Source: Woeseiaceae bacterium
GTDB taxonomy: Bacteria; Pseudomonadota; Gammaproteobacteria; Steroidobacterales; Woeseiaceae
Reading direction: 5' to 3'
NCBI GenBank assembly: GCA_024640315.1
Contig: JAHEFF010000019.1
Location: 1-57,003, forward strand
Length of the DNA stretch: 57,003 nucleotides
The notes under the pieces: model-generated
Seen by the model: the letters and a program-made list of their open reading frames with translations, nothing else
Told to the model about the DNA's origin: nothing
The model's database searches: none
Translations under genes and position numbers: made by a program
In this document: in pieces, positions 40,292 to 49,387 of the stretch
Numbering within the stretch: the first letter of the stretch is position 1
Layout: every line of letters starts with the position of its first letter

Positions 40292-42175
40292 ATGTCGCAG
40301 TGCATTCGCGCCTGTAAGGGCGTCATTCTTTTTCTGTCTTTAATCGCTTTGCCCGCATGGGTTCTAGCCCAGGATGACGACCCCGACCTTGCCAAATTCA
40401 AGGCCATTTCCGAGTCAGACACCATGGTCATGGTGCCGATGCGTGATGGCATCCGTCTGGCTACTGACGTACACAGACCAAAAGGTGCTGGTCCGTTCCC
40501 GGTCATCCTCGTCAAGACGCCATACAACTTCAACAAGATGGGTGGATCAACGCTGGACTTCGCGAATGAGGCTATCGAACGTGGCTACGCCGTGGTGGTG
40601 CAGAACGAACGCGGCCGTTATTACTCCGAGGGCGAGTGGGAAATTCTCGGCAAGCCGAGGACAGATGGCTACGACTCGCTAACCTGGATCGAAGAGCAGC
40701 CGTGGTCGACGAAAAAAGTGGCAACCTGGGGTTGCTCCTCGACCGCCGAATGGCAGATGGCGCTGGCGGCGCAAGACCATCCCGCACACGCGGCCATGAT
40801 TCCAATGGCGTCCGGCGCCGGTATTGGCCGGGTCGGTGAATATTATGAGCAGGGCAACTGGTACAAAGGTGGCGTTCACCAGACCTTGTTCACCGTCTGG
40901 CTTTATGGCGTGCAACAGAACATCCGGCCGCAGTTTCCGAAGGGCCTGAGCCAGGAACAATTGCAACGTCTGCGCAAGGCGTATGACCTGGCAGCGGACA
41001 TGCCCGAGATGGACTGGGCGAAACATATGCGCAAACTACCTTCCGTCGACTGGTTGAAAGACGCCGATGGCAATGAAGGTCCCGGCGCGGATTTCATGAA
41101 GCGTAAACCGAATGATGCCGCCTGGTACAAAGGTGGCCTTTATCACGACAACGAAGATTTTGGCGTACCGGCATTCTGGTTCAACAGCTGGTTCGATGTC
41201 AGCCAGGGTCCGAATCTTGCCCTCTACAACCATGTCAGGAACAACTCGAACGATGAGTCCGTTCGTGACGGCCAATACATGATGGTCGCACCTACTCTGC
41301 ACTGCGGGTTTTTCCGCACACCCGAATACGCTGACTTGAAGGCGGGCGACCTGAATGTCGGCAATGCGTATCACGACTACTACGAGTCGATCTTTTCGTT
41401 CCTCGACTACTATATGAAGGACGAGGACAACGATTTCCACCAAAAGACGCCCCGCGTGCAGTTTTATACGATGGGTCGCAACGAATGGGCGTCCGCAGAA
41501 ACGTGGCCGCCGGAAGATGCCGGGATGATGTCGATGTATCTTTCAAGTGGTGGCGAAGCGAACAGCGTCTTCGGCGATGGGACTTTATCCGTCAGCATGG
41601 CCTCCGCTGCCGGTTCCGACACATTTACCTACGATCCGATGAATCCGGTGCCGTCACTGGGTGGCGGCGTCTGTTGCAATCGGGGCGCGTCGCTCGGCGG
41701 CAGCTATGACCAGCGCGGTATCGAGGCTCGTGCTGACGTGCTCGTCTATACATCGGAGCCGCTGGAGGAAGCGATGGATGTTACGGGTTTCGTACGCGCA
41801 AAACTCTACGTGTCTTCTGATGCGAGGGACACTGACTTCACCGTGAAACTCGTTGACGTTCATCCTGACGGCACAGCCTGGAATGTAGACGACACCATTT
41901 TTCGCGCACGCTTCCGGGAAGGCTACGACAAGGAGGTATTCATGGAGGAAGGCCAGGTTTACGAGCTGAATCCGACAGCGATGTCGACCAGTTACGAGTT
42001 CCAGCCCGGCCATCGAATTCGTGTCGAGGTGGCTTCCAGCAAATTCCCGCAATACATGCGTAATCTGAATACGGGCGGCAACAACTACGACGAGACCGAA
42101 GGCGTGACGGCGCGCAATACGGTTCACCACTCAGCGGAGTATCCATCGCAGATCATTCTGCCGGTCCGTCGATAA
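40292..42175 (+). CDS. Exported CocE/NonD-family hydrolase (S15-like)
   Basis: A 627-residue secreted alpha/beta hydrolase of the X-Pro dipeptidyl-peptidase/cocaine-esterase class. The signal peptide ends at VLAQ. Conserved blocks: MRDGIRLATDVHRPKG, NERGRYYSEGEW, the nucleophile elbow GCSSTAEW (Ser about residue 148), an Asp in NSWFDVSQGP and a His in PTLHCGFF. The C-terminal jelly-roll domain has DTDFTVKLVDVHPDG and GHRIRVEVASSKFP. The elbow departs from the usual GxSYxG and may alter specificity. It may cleave acylated amides, esters or N-terminal dipeptides. The M55 peptidase gene follows after 15 nt. Confidence 0.9.
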   Translation: MSQCIRACKGVILFLSLIALPAWVLAQDDDPDLAKFKAISESDTMVMVPMRDGIRLATDVHRPKGAGPFPVILVKTPYNFNKMGGSTLDFANEAIERGYAVVVQNERGRYYSEGEWEILGKPRTDGYDSLTWIEEQPWSTKKVATWGCSSTAEWQMALAAQDHPAHAAMIPMASGAGIGRVGEYYEQGNWYKGGVHQTLFTVWLYGVQQNIRPQFPKGLSQEQLQRLRKAYDLAADMPEMDWAKHMRKLPSVDWLKDADGNEGPGADFMKRKPNDAAWYKGGLYHDNEDFGVPAFWFNSWFDVSQGPNLALYNHVRNNSNDESVRDGQYMMVAPTLHCGFFRTPEYADLKAGDLNVGNAYHDYYESIFSFLDYYMKDEDNDFHQKTPRVQFYTMGRNEWASAETWPPEDAGMMSMYLSSGGEANSVFGDGTLSVSMASAAGSDTFTYDPMNPVPSLGGGVCCNRGASLGGSYDQRGIEARADVLVYTSEPLEEAMDVTGFVRAKLYVSSDARDTDFTVKLVDVHPDGTAWNVDDTIFRARFREGYDKEVFMEEGQVYELNPTAMSTSYEFQPGHRIRVEVASSKFPQYMRNLNTGGNNYDETEGVTARNTVHHSAEYPSQIILPVRR

Positions 42176-42190
42176 TTTAAGGAATCGATC

Positions 42191-43090
42191 ATGAATATTC
42201 GAAATACACTATGCGCTTTCCTGATGCTCGGCCTGTCAGCGATCGCCTGGGGCCAGGATGACGGCCTCAAGATCTATATCTCTGCCGACATGGAAGGTGT
42301 CGTCGGCTCTGTTACGGACGCGCAGCTCGGGCCGGGTGGGTTTGAGTATCAACGTTTTCGCGAGTTCATGACGGCGGAAGTCAATGCCGCTATCGATGCG
42401 GCCCGGGCCGCGGGTGCGACTGAATTCGTCATCAGCGATTCTCATGGCAACGGGCAAAACCTGCTCATCGACAAGCTGCCCGACGATGTGACCGTGATTC
42501 GTTCCTGGCCCCGGGAGCTCAGCATGATGGCGGGTATCGACGATTCGTTCGACGGCGTGATCTTCATCGGTTACCACGCGAGTACTGCCAATACACGAGG
42601 TGTACGTGCACACACGATGTCGAGCGCCAACATCACGAGCCTGCGACTGAACGGGATCGAGATGACCGAAGGCAGTATGGCTGCTGCGGCCGCCGGGCAT
42701 TTCGGAGTGCCGGTCATCATGATCTCCGGCGACGATGTTGCCGTTGCCGAGAACCAGGTGCTGATTGGTAACATTGAGGGCGCTGTAGTGAAATGGGCGA
42801 AAGGGTTCCACTCGGCGGAAACGCTGACGCCCGAAGCGGCTTACGAAGTCATACGTACCCGCACGGCCTCCGCCATCAGTCGTATCGACAGTTTTGCGCC
42901 TTATGTGCTGGCGACGCCTATCGAACTGGAGCTGACGCTGAAAAACTATACGCCCGTAGAGCTTCTCGGCTACCTGCCCAATGTTGAGCGTGTCAATTCA
43001 CACACCATCCGCTTTGTCGGCAAGGACATCATCGAGGTATCGAACTTCCTGACCTTCGTGACCAGTTTTCGCGTAGATATGCAGCCCTGA
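42191..43090 (+). CDS. Exported M55-family D-aminopeptidase (DppA-like)
   Basis: A 299-residue zinc peptidase with a signal peptide ending near WGQ. Metal and catalytic residues match DppA: SADMEG (residues 31-36), ISDSHGNG, GYHAS, RAHTMSS and the later MTEGSMAAA. Bacillus DppA releases D-alanine and D-amino acids from short peptides in the cytoplasm; this copy is exported. It starts 15 nt after the CocE-like gene behind AAGGA and ends 2 nt before the amidohydrolase. The three are surely one transcript, suggesting joint breakdown of D-residue peptides or related amides. Confidence 0.92.
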   Translation: MNIRNTLCAFLMLGLSAIAWGQDDGLKIYISADMEGVVGSVTDAQLGPGGFEYQRFREFMTAEVNAAIDAARAAGATEFVISDSHGNGQNLLIDKLPDDVTVIRSWPRELSMMAGIDDSFDGVIFIGYHASTANTRGVRAHTMSSANITSLRLNGIEMTEGSMAAAAAGHFGVPVIMISGDDVAVAENQVLIGNIEGAVVKWAKGFHSAETLTPEAAYEVIRTRTASAISRIDSFAPYVLATPIELELTLKNYTPVELLGYLPNVERVNSHTIRFVGKDIIEVSNFLTFVTSFRVDMQP

Positions 43091-43092
43091 CG

Positions 43093-44553
43093 ATGAATTT
43101 GCAGAAGCTCAATGACTGGCCGCAACTCGCGGCGGCGCCTGTAATTCTGGCCGGCCTGACGATCCTGGTTGCTTCCTGTCAGCCGGCAACCATCGGCACC
43201 GCAATCACGAATGTCACGGTCATCGACGCCGTGAACGGTGTTCGTGACAACCAGACTGTTATTTTCGCTGGTGACGAAATCACGGCCATTCAGCCTGCCA
43301 ACGCAGAATTAAACGTCGCCGAAACTATCGATGGCACTGGCAAATACCTGATCCCGGGTCTGTGGGACTTTCACGTTCACCTGACCTACGACGATCGTTT
43401 CACCGAGAGCATGCCGTCGGTATTCCTTTCATATGGAATTACCAGCGTTCGGGATACGGGCGGACTGATGCACAAGGTGTTACCTGTCGTCCAGACGATG
43501 CGCGCTGATGATGCGCTGGCGCCGCGCGTCTTCTTCGCTGGTCCGCTGCTCGATGGAAACTTCGTTGTTTACGATGGTGACGGCCGCCCGGAGATCGGCG
43601 TACAGAATGCGACCCCCGAGCAGGCACGAGAAACGATTGCTTCGTTAAAGGAGCAGGGTGTCGATTTCATCAAGATCTACGAGATGGTCAGCCCGGAAGT
43701 TTTCGAGGCTATGGTAGAGACGGCGAACCAACTGGAGTTACCCATCGACTCGCACGTGCCGCTGGCAATGCGAGCGAGCACGGCAGGACCCCTGGTTGAT
43801 TCGATCGAGCACCTGCGCAATATCGAGATGGATTGCGCGAGTGACACGCCTGCGTTGCACGAAGAGCGGCTTGAAAGGCTGAAAAACCCGGACGGACTGT
43901 CTGGCGCCGATCTGCGTTCATCGCTGCACAACCTGCAGAGGTTGGCGGCCATCGTGAATTACGATCAGGAGCGATGCGACGAGACATTGAAGGCACTTGA
44001 ATCGACAACCCAGGTGCCAACGCTGCGACTCCTGTCCATGAGCCTGGCACCGCCCTGGCTGCGGGACGATTGGGATGATGCTTTGTCCCGGCTGCCTGCT
44101 GAGGCTGCCGATCCATGGGTAGAAGTCACCGCAGAACGTCGCAGTAGTCCGCCGGAAGAGGTCGATACGACTTACGCTGACTGGGGATTGTTCCTGACAG
44201 GGCGGGCGCACGATGCCGGCGTACCCATTGGTGCTGGTACCGATACACCCATCGCACTGGCTGTTCCCGGTTTCAGCCTGCACTCGGAGCTGGAGTTCCT
44301 GGTACGTGCCGGCTTGTCGCCAATCGAGGCCCTGGAGTCGGCGACGGTTATACCCGCTGAATATTTTTCGCTGCAGGACGTGATGGGATCGATCGATGTT
44401 GGTAAGCGTGCCGATATGGTTTTACTCAACGCCAATCCGCTGGACGATATTGCCAATACCAAATCGATTAACGCGGTTGTGACGAAAGGGAAGCTGCTGA
44501 CAAGCACAGACTTGAGCAACTTACTGTCCGCTGCTCAATCTGCAGCGTTTTAG
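43093..44553 (+). CDS. Exported amidohydrolase, possible lipoprotein
   Basis: A 486-residue metal-dependent amidohydrolase. The N-terminus has a hydrophobic segment ending VASC, a plausible lipobox. Metal ligands: DFHVHLTYDD, Lys in FIKIYEMVSPE, DSHVPLAM, SIEHLRN and GAGTDTPI. The C-terminus DVGKRADMVLLNANPLDDI is the usual secondary domain. It starts 2 nt after the M55 peptidase gene and would act on the same compounds. It is one of three exported amidohydrolases in this window. Confidence 0.88.
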   Translation: MNLQKLNDWPQLAAAPVILAGLTILVASCQPATIGTAITNVTVIDAVNGVRDNQTVIFAGDEITAIQPANAELNVAETIDGTGKYLIPGLWDFHVHLTYDDRFTESMPSVFLSYGITSVRDTGGLMHKVLPVVQTMRADDALAPRVFFAGPLLDGNFVVYDGDGRPEIGVQNATPEQARETIASLKEQGVDFIKIYEMVSPEVFEAMVETANQLELPIDSHVPLAMRASTAGPLVDSIEHLRNIEMDCASDTPALHEERLERLKNPDGLSGADLRSSLHNLQRLAAIVNYDQERCDETLKALESTTQVPTLRLLSMSLAPPWLRDDWDDALSRLPAEAADPWVEVTAERRSSPPEEVDTTYADWGLFLTGRAHDAGVPIGAGTDTPIALAVPGFSLHSELEFLVRAGLSPIEALESATVIPAEYFSLQDVMGSIDVGKRADMVLLNANPLDDIANTKSINAVVTKGKLLTSTDLSNLLSAAQSAAF

Positions 44554-44559
44554 CCGTCA

Positions 44560-44578
44560 CAAAACTGCAACAGTTTTG
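44560..44578 (+). other. Short hairpin after the amidohydrolase operon
   Basis: CAAAACTG-CAA-CAGTTTTG is a perfect 8-bp stem with a 3-nt loop, 7 nt after the amidohydrolase stop. Its T-run is inside the stem, so it is a weak terminator at best. The core AAAACTG...CAGTTTT also occurs before mnmG (3319-3336). Confidence 0.35.
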
Positions 44579-44684
44579 GTTTCGCCGTAATATTTCCGAA
44601 ACATTGTCACCCGCATAACCACCGCGTCCCTTAAGACACAACGGACTCCGATTGATCATTGGATTTCTCGTCGTTGTAAGAATC

Positions 44685-44713
44685 TCTTCACAAATCTGTC
44701 ACCGGAACTTCAT
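44685..44713 (+). promoter_or_regulatory. PHO-box-like direct repeats
   Basis: Three 7-mers spaced exactly 11 bp apart: TCTTCAC (44685), CTGTCAC (44696, 6 of 7 to the PhoB unit CTGTCAT) and ACTTCAT (44707), with 4-nt spacers AAAT and CGGA. This is the known geometry of PhoB sites, but only the middle unit matches well. It lies about 110 nt upstream of the lipoprotein/TonB-receptor pair. The 266-nt gap that contains it has no gene. Confidence 0.4.
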
Positions 44714-44754
44714 ACGCGCTCCTTAAGCTTTCGCGCCAATAAGACCTGATTCGG

Positions 44755-44786
44755 ACGCGGGCATAACAATTCGGTTATGCCCGCGT
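44755..44786 (+). other. Strong hairpin in the lipoprotein leader
   Basis: ACGCGGGCATAAC (44755-44767) and GTTATGCCCGCGT (44774-44786) form a perfect 13-bp stem with a 6-nt loop. It ends about 21 nt before the ribosome-binding site of the lipoprotein gene. No T-run follows. It could be an mRNA stabiliser for a highly expressed gene, a regulatory leader or a protein site. Confidence 0.5.
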
Positions 44787-44819
44787 TCAAATTCAAAACT
44801 ATTGGCGGGAGAAGCCTCA

Positions 44820-46499
44820 ATGAAACGCAAGTATATGATCATCGCTGCAATCAGTGGCGCCGTAATGTCGGGCTGCTCAAGTGGTGATATCAACATTCAG
44901 CCATCGACCACCGTGACGGACAGCAACAACACCAACGTTTCAGGTGGCAGTGGAACACCCAATGACGGCTGTGCGTCATACGTAAATAGCGGCGGACAGA
45001 CCATCCAGGGCGTATCCGATGGCACGAACTGCACCTACTCACAGGCGTTTGTGGGCGCGGGTAACAACCTGACAGTCGACATTACGATTCCTGCACTGCC
45101 GAACGGTGGCGCGCACATCTTTGAAGGCAGTCTGTTCGTTGGCAACACGCACCGCACCGATGCAGAGCTGGCGGCAGCAGGAATTACACGGGGTGGTGAC
45201 GGACCCGTACTGACGATTGAAGCAGGCGCCACGCTTGCGTTTCAAACCAGCAAGGATTTCATCATTATTAACCGCGGCTCGCAGATTTTCGCTGTCGGTA
45301 ACGAAACAGCACCGATCACGTTCACGTCGGTATCCGATATAAATGGCACGGTTGGTCCTGAAGATGTCCAACAGTGGGGCGGCATGGTGATCAATGGCTT
45401 TGGTGTTACCAACAAATGCGCCTATACCGGTACACGCGGTGTGGACCTTGTTCTGGCCGGTGAGTGTCATGTTGATGCGGAAGGCGCGGCTGGTCTCGAT
45501 GAATCGCAGTATGGCGGTAACAATGACGCGGACAGCTCTGGTCGACTTGAGTACGTAGTAGTCAAGCACACCGGCGCGACGGTGGGCAACGGTGACGAGC
45601 TAAACGGCATATCCTTCGGCGCGGTTGGTAGCAATACGGTTGTCAGTAATTTGCAGATGTACTCGACATTCGACGATGGCATCGAAATGTTTGGCGGAGC
45701 GGTCAATTTCACAAACTATGTCGCCGTCTATGTCCGCGATGACTCGATCGATATCGACGAGGGCTGGTCCGGAACCATTACCAACGCCCTCGTTATTCAA
45801 TCCGAGACGGACGGCAATCACTGCATCGAGGCAGACGGGCTGGGTTCCTTCGACTCGCTGACTGCTCAGGAAGTCGAAGACAAGATCGCACAGGGCATCA
45901 ACAGCCGGCCGACGATAAATAATCTGACCTGTATCATTTCCGCCAACGGTGCGGCAACAGCTACGCACGATCCCGGCGCCGGCTGGAGGCTGCGTGAAGG
46001 TATCTTCCCGACAATCAATGATGCACTGCTGATTAGCACTTTTAGTGCAAATGCAACAGACGACAACGACGATAATTATTGTCTGCGGATCGACAACCGC
46101 TCGCAGCAGGCTGCGCTTGATGGTGACCTGCAACTGAACTCGGTCGTTTACTCCTGCCAGGAGAATTCCAAGTTGCAGGCTTTTGGTACGTTCTCCTCTG
46201 AACAGGAGTTCGCCGAGAGTGTCGGCAATATATTTGCAACTGTCGCGGTTGGAACGGCCAAGAGCCCGACCAGAGTAGGCGATGCAGACCTGCAGCTTCT
46301 TGAGGGCACCATGCCGATCTATTCGATCGACTATGCGACCTCCCAGGTTGACGGTGCGGTGCCAGGCGCCGGGAGTACGCCGACCAGTGGATCCTTCCTT
46401 GGCGCTTTAAGCCAGGGACAGACGGACTGGACGGCGAACTGGACTTACGGAATTCACCCGACTAATCGGGGGCAGGCTCTGTGGTTTGAGACGCTCTGA
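44820..46499 (+). CDS. Beta-helix-like surface lipoprotein paired with a TonB receptor
   Basis: A 559-residue lipoprotein. The ATG at 44820 follows GGAG at 8 nt and gives a lipobox ending MSGC. The body has the repeating, Gly/Asn/Asp-rich pattern of a right-handed beta-helix: TIEAGATLAF, GSQIFAVGNETAPITFTS, QQWGGMVINGF, then ADSSGRLEYVVVKHTGA and DDGIEMFGGAVNFTNYVAV. Similar lipoproteins are common beside TonB receptors in marine gammaproteobacteria and have no agreed function. Translation of the receptor starts one base after its stop. A role as surface ligand-capturing partner of that receptor is inferred. Confidence 0.8.
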   Translation: MKRKYMIIAAISGAVMSGCSSGDINIQPSTTVTDSNNTNVSGGSGTPNDGCASYVNSGGQTIQGVSDGTNCTYSQAFVGAGNNLTVDITIPALPNGGAHIFEGSLFVGNTHRTDAELAAAGITRGGDGPVLTIEAGATLAFQTSKDFIIINRGSQIFAVGNETAPITFTSVSDINGTVGPEDVQQWGGMVINGFGVTNKCAYTGTRGVDLVLAGECHVDAEGAAGLDESQYGGNNDADSSGRLEYVVVKHTGATVGNGDELNGISFGAVGSNTVVSNLQMYSTFDDGIEMFGGAVNFTNYVAVYVRDDSIDIDEGWSGTITNALVIQSETDGNHCIEADGLGSFDSLTAQEVEDKIAQGINSRPTINNLTCIISANGAATATHDPGAGWRLREGIFPTINDALLISTFSANATDDNDDNYCLRIDNRSQQAALDGDLQLNSVVYSCQENSKLQAFGTFSSEQEFAESVGNIFATVAVGTAKSPTRVGDADLQLLEGTMPIYSIDYATSQVDGAVPGAGSTPTSGSFLGALSQGQTDWTANWTYGIHPTNRGQALWFETL

Positions 46500-46500
46500 A

Positions 46501-49242
46501 ATGAATAACGATAAAAACAAGACTAACCAGTCGCCGTACTTTGTTACGGCGATTGGCATTTTTGCGCTTTCATTCCCTGCTTTCTCCCAGGTGCCGGTTG
46601 ACGCCGCCGAAGATGACGACGGGGAAATCGAGGAAGTGGTCGTTACCGGTCGCTTCATCAGTTCGAGCCAGCAGCTGGTGAATGAACGTATAACAGACGC
46701 GTTCGCCACTGACCTGCTCGGTGCGGACACGATTGCCCGGCTCGGTGATTCCACGGTTGGGGCGGCGTTGCGACGTGTCCCCGGGCTGACGCTCGTAGCC
46801 GATAAGTACATCTACATTCGCGGCCTGGGAGAGCGCTATTCGACCAGCTCGCTGGGCGGCGCACAGATACCGTCGCCCGACCTGACACGTAACGTTATTC
46901 CACTCGACGTGTTTCCAACGAGCATCGTCGAGTCGCTGCGCGTGCAGAAGTCGTGGTCACCAGACCTGCCGGCGAATTTCGGCGGCGGCGCTGTGGACAT
47001 CAGGACAAAGGGTATTCCCGACGGGTTTACACTGAGCTTCGAGGCTGGAAGCGGCCTGAACAGCGAGGCGTCGGGCACGGGACTTACCTACCCCGGCGGC
47101 GGGGATGATCAATGGGGCACAGACGACGGCAGCCGCGCTCTATCGGGCAATTTGCTCGCTGCAATCGATACTTACCAGGGCCAGATTGGTGTTCAATCGC
47201 TGTTGTCATCGCTTCAGGCAGAAGACCCGTCTGCCACCCTGGCAGATGCGCAGGCGCTGAATCGCTCAATGGCCCTCGAACTGAACCGCACTGCGGTGCC
47301 ACAGGACAAGAGCCTGCCGGCAGACGTTGCCGTTCGAGGCAGCATTGGCAACAACTGGTTCATTAATGACGATTGGGAATTCGGCGCAATTGCCGGCGCC
47401 TCGTACCAAACCGACTGGCGCAAGACCACTGCCTATGCCAGGAACTTCATTTACCCTGATGAGCGGACGGATATTGAGGAAGAAACAACAGAAGCGATCA
47501 CCATGGCGGGAACGGTAGGTCTCGGGCTCAAATTCACGGAAGACCATGAAATCGAAACGACAACGCTGTGGCTCAGGAACACCGACGACGAAACGGCCGT
47601 AACCGACCTCTTCAACGAGAACCGGGAGAAATCCGACGGCCTCGGCTGGCGAAGCTATCGCTTCCAGTTCGAGGAGCGCGAGATGTTCACCAACCAGATC
47701 CGCGGCTCGCACTTTCTTGGTGACGCGACGCGCGACCGGTTGCCCGACTTTGTCAACAGCCTGATCGCCTGGGCGCCGACAAGCTCAGAGATAACCTGGT
47801 TCTGGTCGGACTCGGAGGCAAGAACCGACATCCCAAACCAGCTCGAAGTTGCTTCACAGACGACGACGGACCCGGAAACTGGCGCCGTGCTCAACGAGGC
47901 CGTCACCCTGTCTTCCCAGTCGGCGGACTTCCGCTTCACTGACCTGGACGACGAGGTTCAGAACTACGGTTGGGCGGCAACACTGCCCTTCGAGACGAGT
48001 CGCAGCATTATTGAATTGAAGGGCGGTTGGCAACATGCCAGGAAGGCACGAACTTACCAACAGACCCAGTTTAGCCTCGGCGCACTGAATGTCGGCGATA
48101 TTGGCACGTTGCAAATGCCACTTGACGAAGTTTTCTCAGACAGCGTCATACTCGATCCGGCAAATAATTTTGTATTTGATCGGCAGGGTACGAACAATGA
48201 AAGCTACATCGCGGCAACCATGACCGATGCCGTTTTTGGCATGGTGGACTGGACCATGGATGATACCTGGCGGATCGCTGCCGGCGCGCGATGGGAAGAC
48301 TATCGCCAGGCCGCGGTGAACTGGAATCCTTTCGGCTATTCGGAGGCGGATCCCCAAATCACCACCGATCCGGTTGTCCTGGAAGAAGGGACGTTCTCGA
48401 AAGATGAAATCTATCCGGCTGCCGCAATTACCTACATGTCGGAACTTTGGGCCGATGACTTTCAACTTCGATTCGCCTGGAGCGAAACTGCGGTTCGCCC
48501 TGACCTTCGTGAAATAACCGGATCCAGCTACATTGATCCGATCACGGGTGACCTGACACGTGGCAACCCGGGTGTTGTTCCGTCAGGGGTTACGAACTTC
48601 GATATTCGCGGGGAGTGGTTTTTCGGTAATGGAGACAACCTGACGATCACGTTTTTCAAAAAGGATATCGACAAGCCGATAGAATTCTTCGAGTCACCAG
48701 CCAGTGACACGACGATTGCTCGTGAAATTCTGAACGCCAATGAGGCGACCGTCGAAGGTGTCGAAGTCGAATTCCTGAAGGAGCTCAGCTTTCTTGGTGG
48801 TCCGTTTGATACCTTGTTCGTGCAGGGCAACCTGACGCTTCAGGACTCCGAGCTGGTTTGCGATGCAAACGCCACGGGTTTTGCTTGTGAAGCGGATGCA
48901 CCGACCAACCCCACTCGTGCATTGAGTGGTGCTTCCGATTACGTCGCGAATTTTATGGTCGGTTTCGACTCCCCCGATGCAAAGCACACGGCATCGATCA
49001 TGTACAACGTATTTGGCGAACGACTCTACGTCGCAGGTCGCAATGGCGCACCTGATGGCTACGAGCAGCCGTTTCAATCGCTGGATCTCACCTACTTCTG
49101 GTATCCCACGGATACGATGACGCTGAAACTGAAAGCCCAGAACGTACTTGGAGAGACAATACGCATTCAACGGGAAGGCATCACAGTATTTGAGGAGGAC
49201 CCTGGAATGACCTTCGCGATCAGTTTCAACTTGTCGCTGTAG
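46501..49242 (+). CDS. TonB-dependent outer-membrane receptor
   Basis: A 913-residue receptor. The ATG at 46501 is chosen because it begins one base after the lipoprotein stop and leads into a signal peptide (about residues 15-30). The TonB box is EIEEVVVTGRF. The plug domain carries ALRRVPGLTLVADKYIYIRG and IPSPDLTRNVIPLDVFPTS, then FGGGAVDIRTKG. The barrel ends with LGETIRIQREGITVFEEDPG and the C-terminal Phe-rich strand ending SFNLSL. The substrate is unknown; the partner lipoprotein suggests a large or surface-bound ligand. Confidence 0.94.
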   Translation: MNNDKNKTNQSPYFVTAIGIFALSFPAFSQVPVDAAEDDDGEIEEVVVTGRFISSSQQLVNERITDAFATDLLGADTIARLGDSTVGAALRRVPGLTLVADKYIYIRGLGERYSTSSLGGAQIPSPDLTRNVIPLDVFPTSIVESLRVQKSWSPDLPANFGGGAVDIRTKGIPDGFTLSFEAGSGLNSEASGTGLTYPGGGDDQWGTDDGSRALSGNLLAAIDTYQGQIGVQSLLSSLQAEDPSATLADAQALNRSMALELNRTAVPQDKSLPADVAVRGSIGNNWFINDDWEFGAIAGASYQTDWRKTTAYARNFIYPDERTDIEEETTEAITMAGTVGLGLKFTEDHEIETTTLWLRNTDDETAVTDLFNENREKSDGLGWRSYRFQFEEREMFTNQIRGSHFLGDATRDRLPDFVNSLIAWAPTSSEITWFWSDSEARTDIPNQLEVASQTTTDPETGAVLNEAVTLSSQSADFRFTDLDDEVQNYGWAATLPFETSRSIIELKGGWQHARKARTYQQTQFSLGALNVGDIGTLQMPLDEVFSDSVILDPANNFVFDRQGTNNESYIAATMTDAVFGMVDWTMDDTWRIAAGARWEDYRQAAVNWNPFGYSEADPQITTDPVVLEEGTFSKDEIYPAAAITYMSELWADDFQLRFAWSETAVRPDLREITGSSYIDPITGDLTRGNPGVVPSGVTNFDIRGEWFFGNGDNLTITFFKKDIDKPIEFFESPASDTTIAREILNANEATVEGVEVEFLKELSFLGGPFDTLFVQGNLTLQDSELVCDANATGFACEADAPTNPTRALSGASDYVANFMVGFDSPDAKHTASIMYNVFGERLYVAGRNGAPDGYEQPFQSLDLTYFWYPTDTMTLKLKAQNVLGETIRIQREGITVFEEDPGMTFAISFNLSL

Positions 49243-49271
49243 GCCAGCTTTCCCCGTACGAAAGCGCTGCG

Positions 49272-49297
49272 CCGCCCCTGATGGGGCGGGCTTTTTT
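49272..49297 (+). terminator. Intrinsic terminator after the TonB receptor
   Basis: CCGCCCC (49272-49278), loop TGAT, and GGGGCGG (49283-49289) form a perfect 7-bp stem followed by GC and six T. Confidence 0.75.
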
Positions 49298-49308
49298 GGC
49301 GGCACGAG

Positions 49309-49334
49309 CACGAAAAAGTCGTGGCGTTTTTTTT
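49309..49334 (+). terminator. Possible second, weaker terminator
   Basis: CACGA (49309-49313), loop AAAAG, and TCGTG (49319-49323) form a short stem followed by GGCG and eight T (49327-49334). In tandem with the preceding terminator it would insulate the next gene. Confidence 0.45.
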
Positions 49335-49387
49335 GCCTGGTCGGTAGGTTACAGTTGCGACAGTCATTGCCAGTTTCGGAGATCGCC

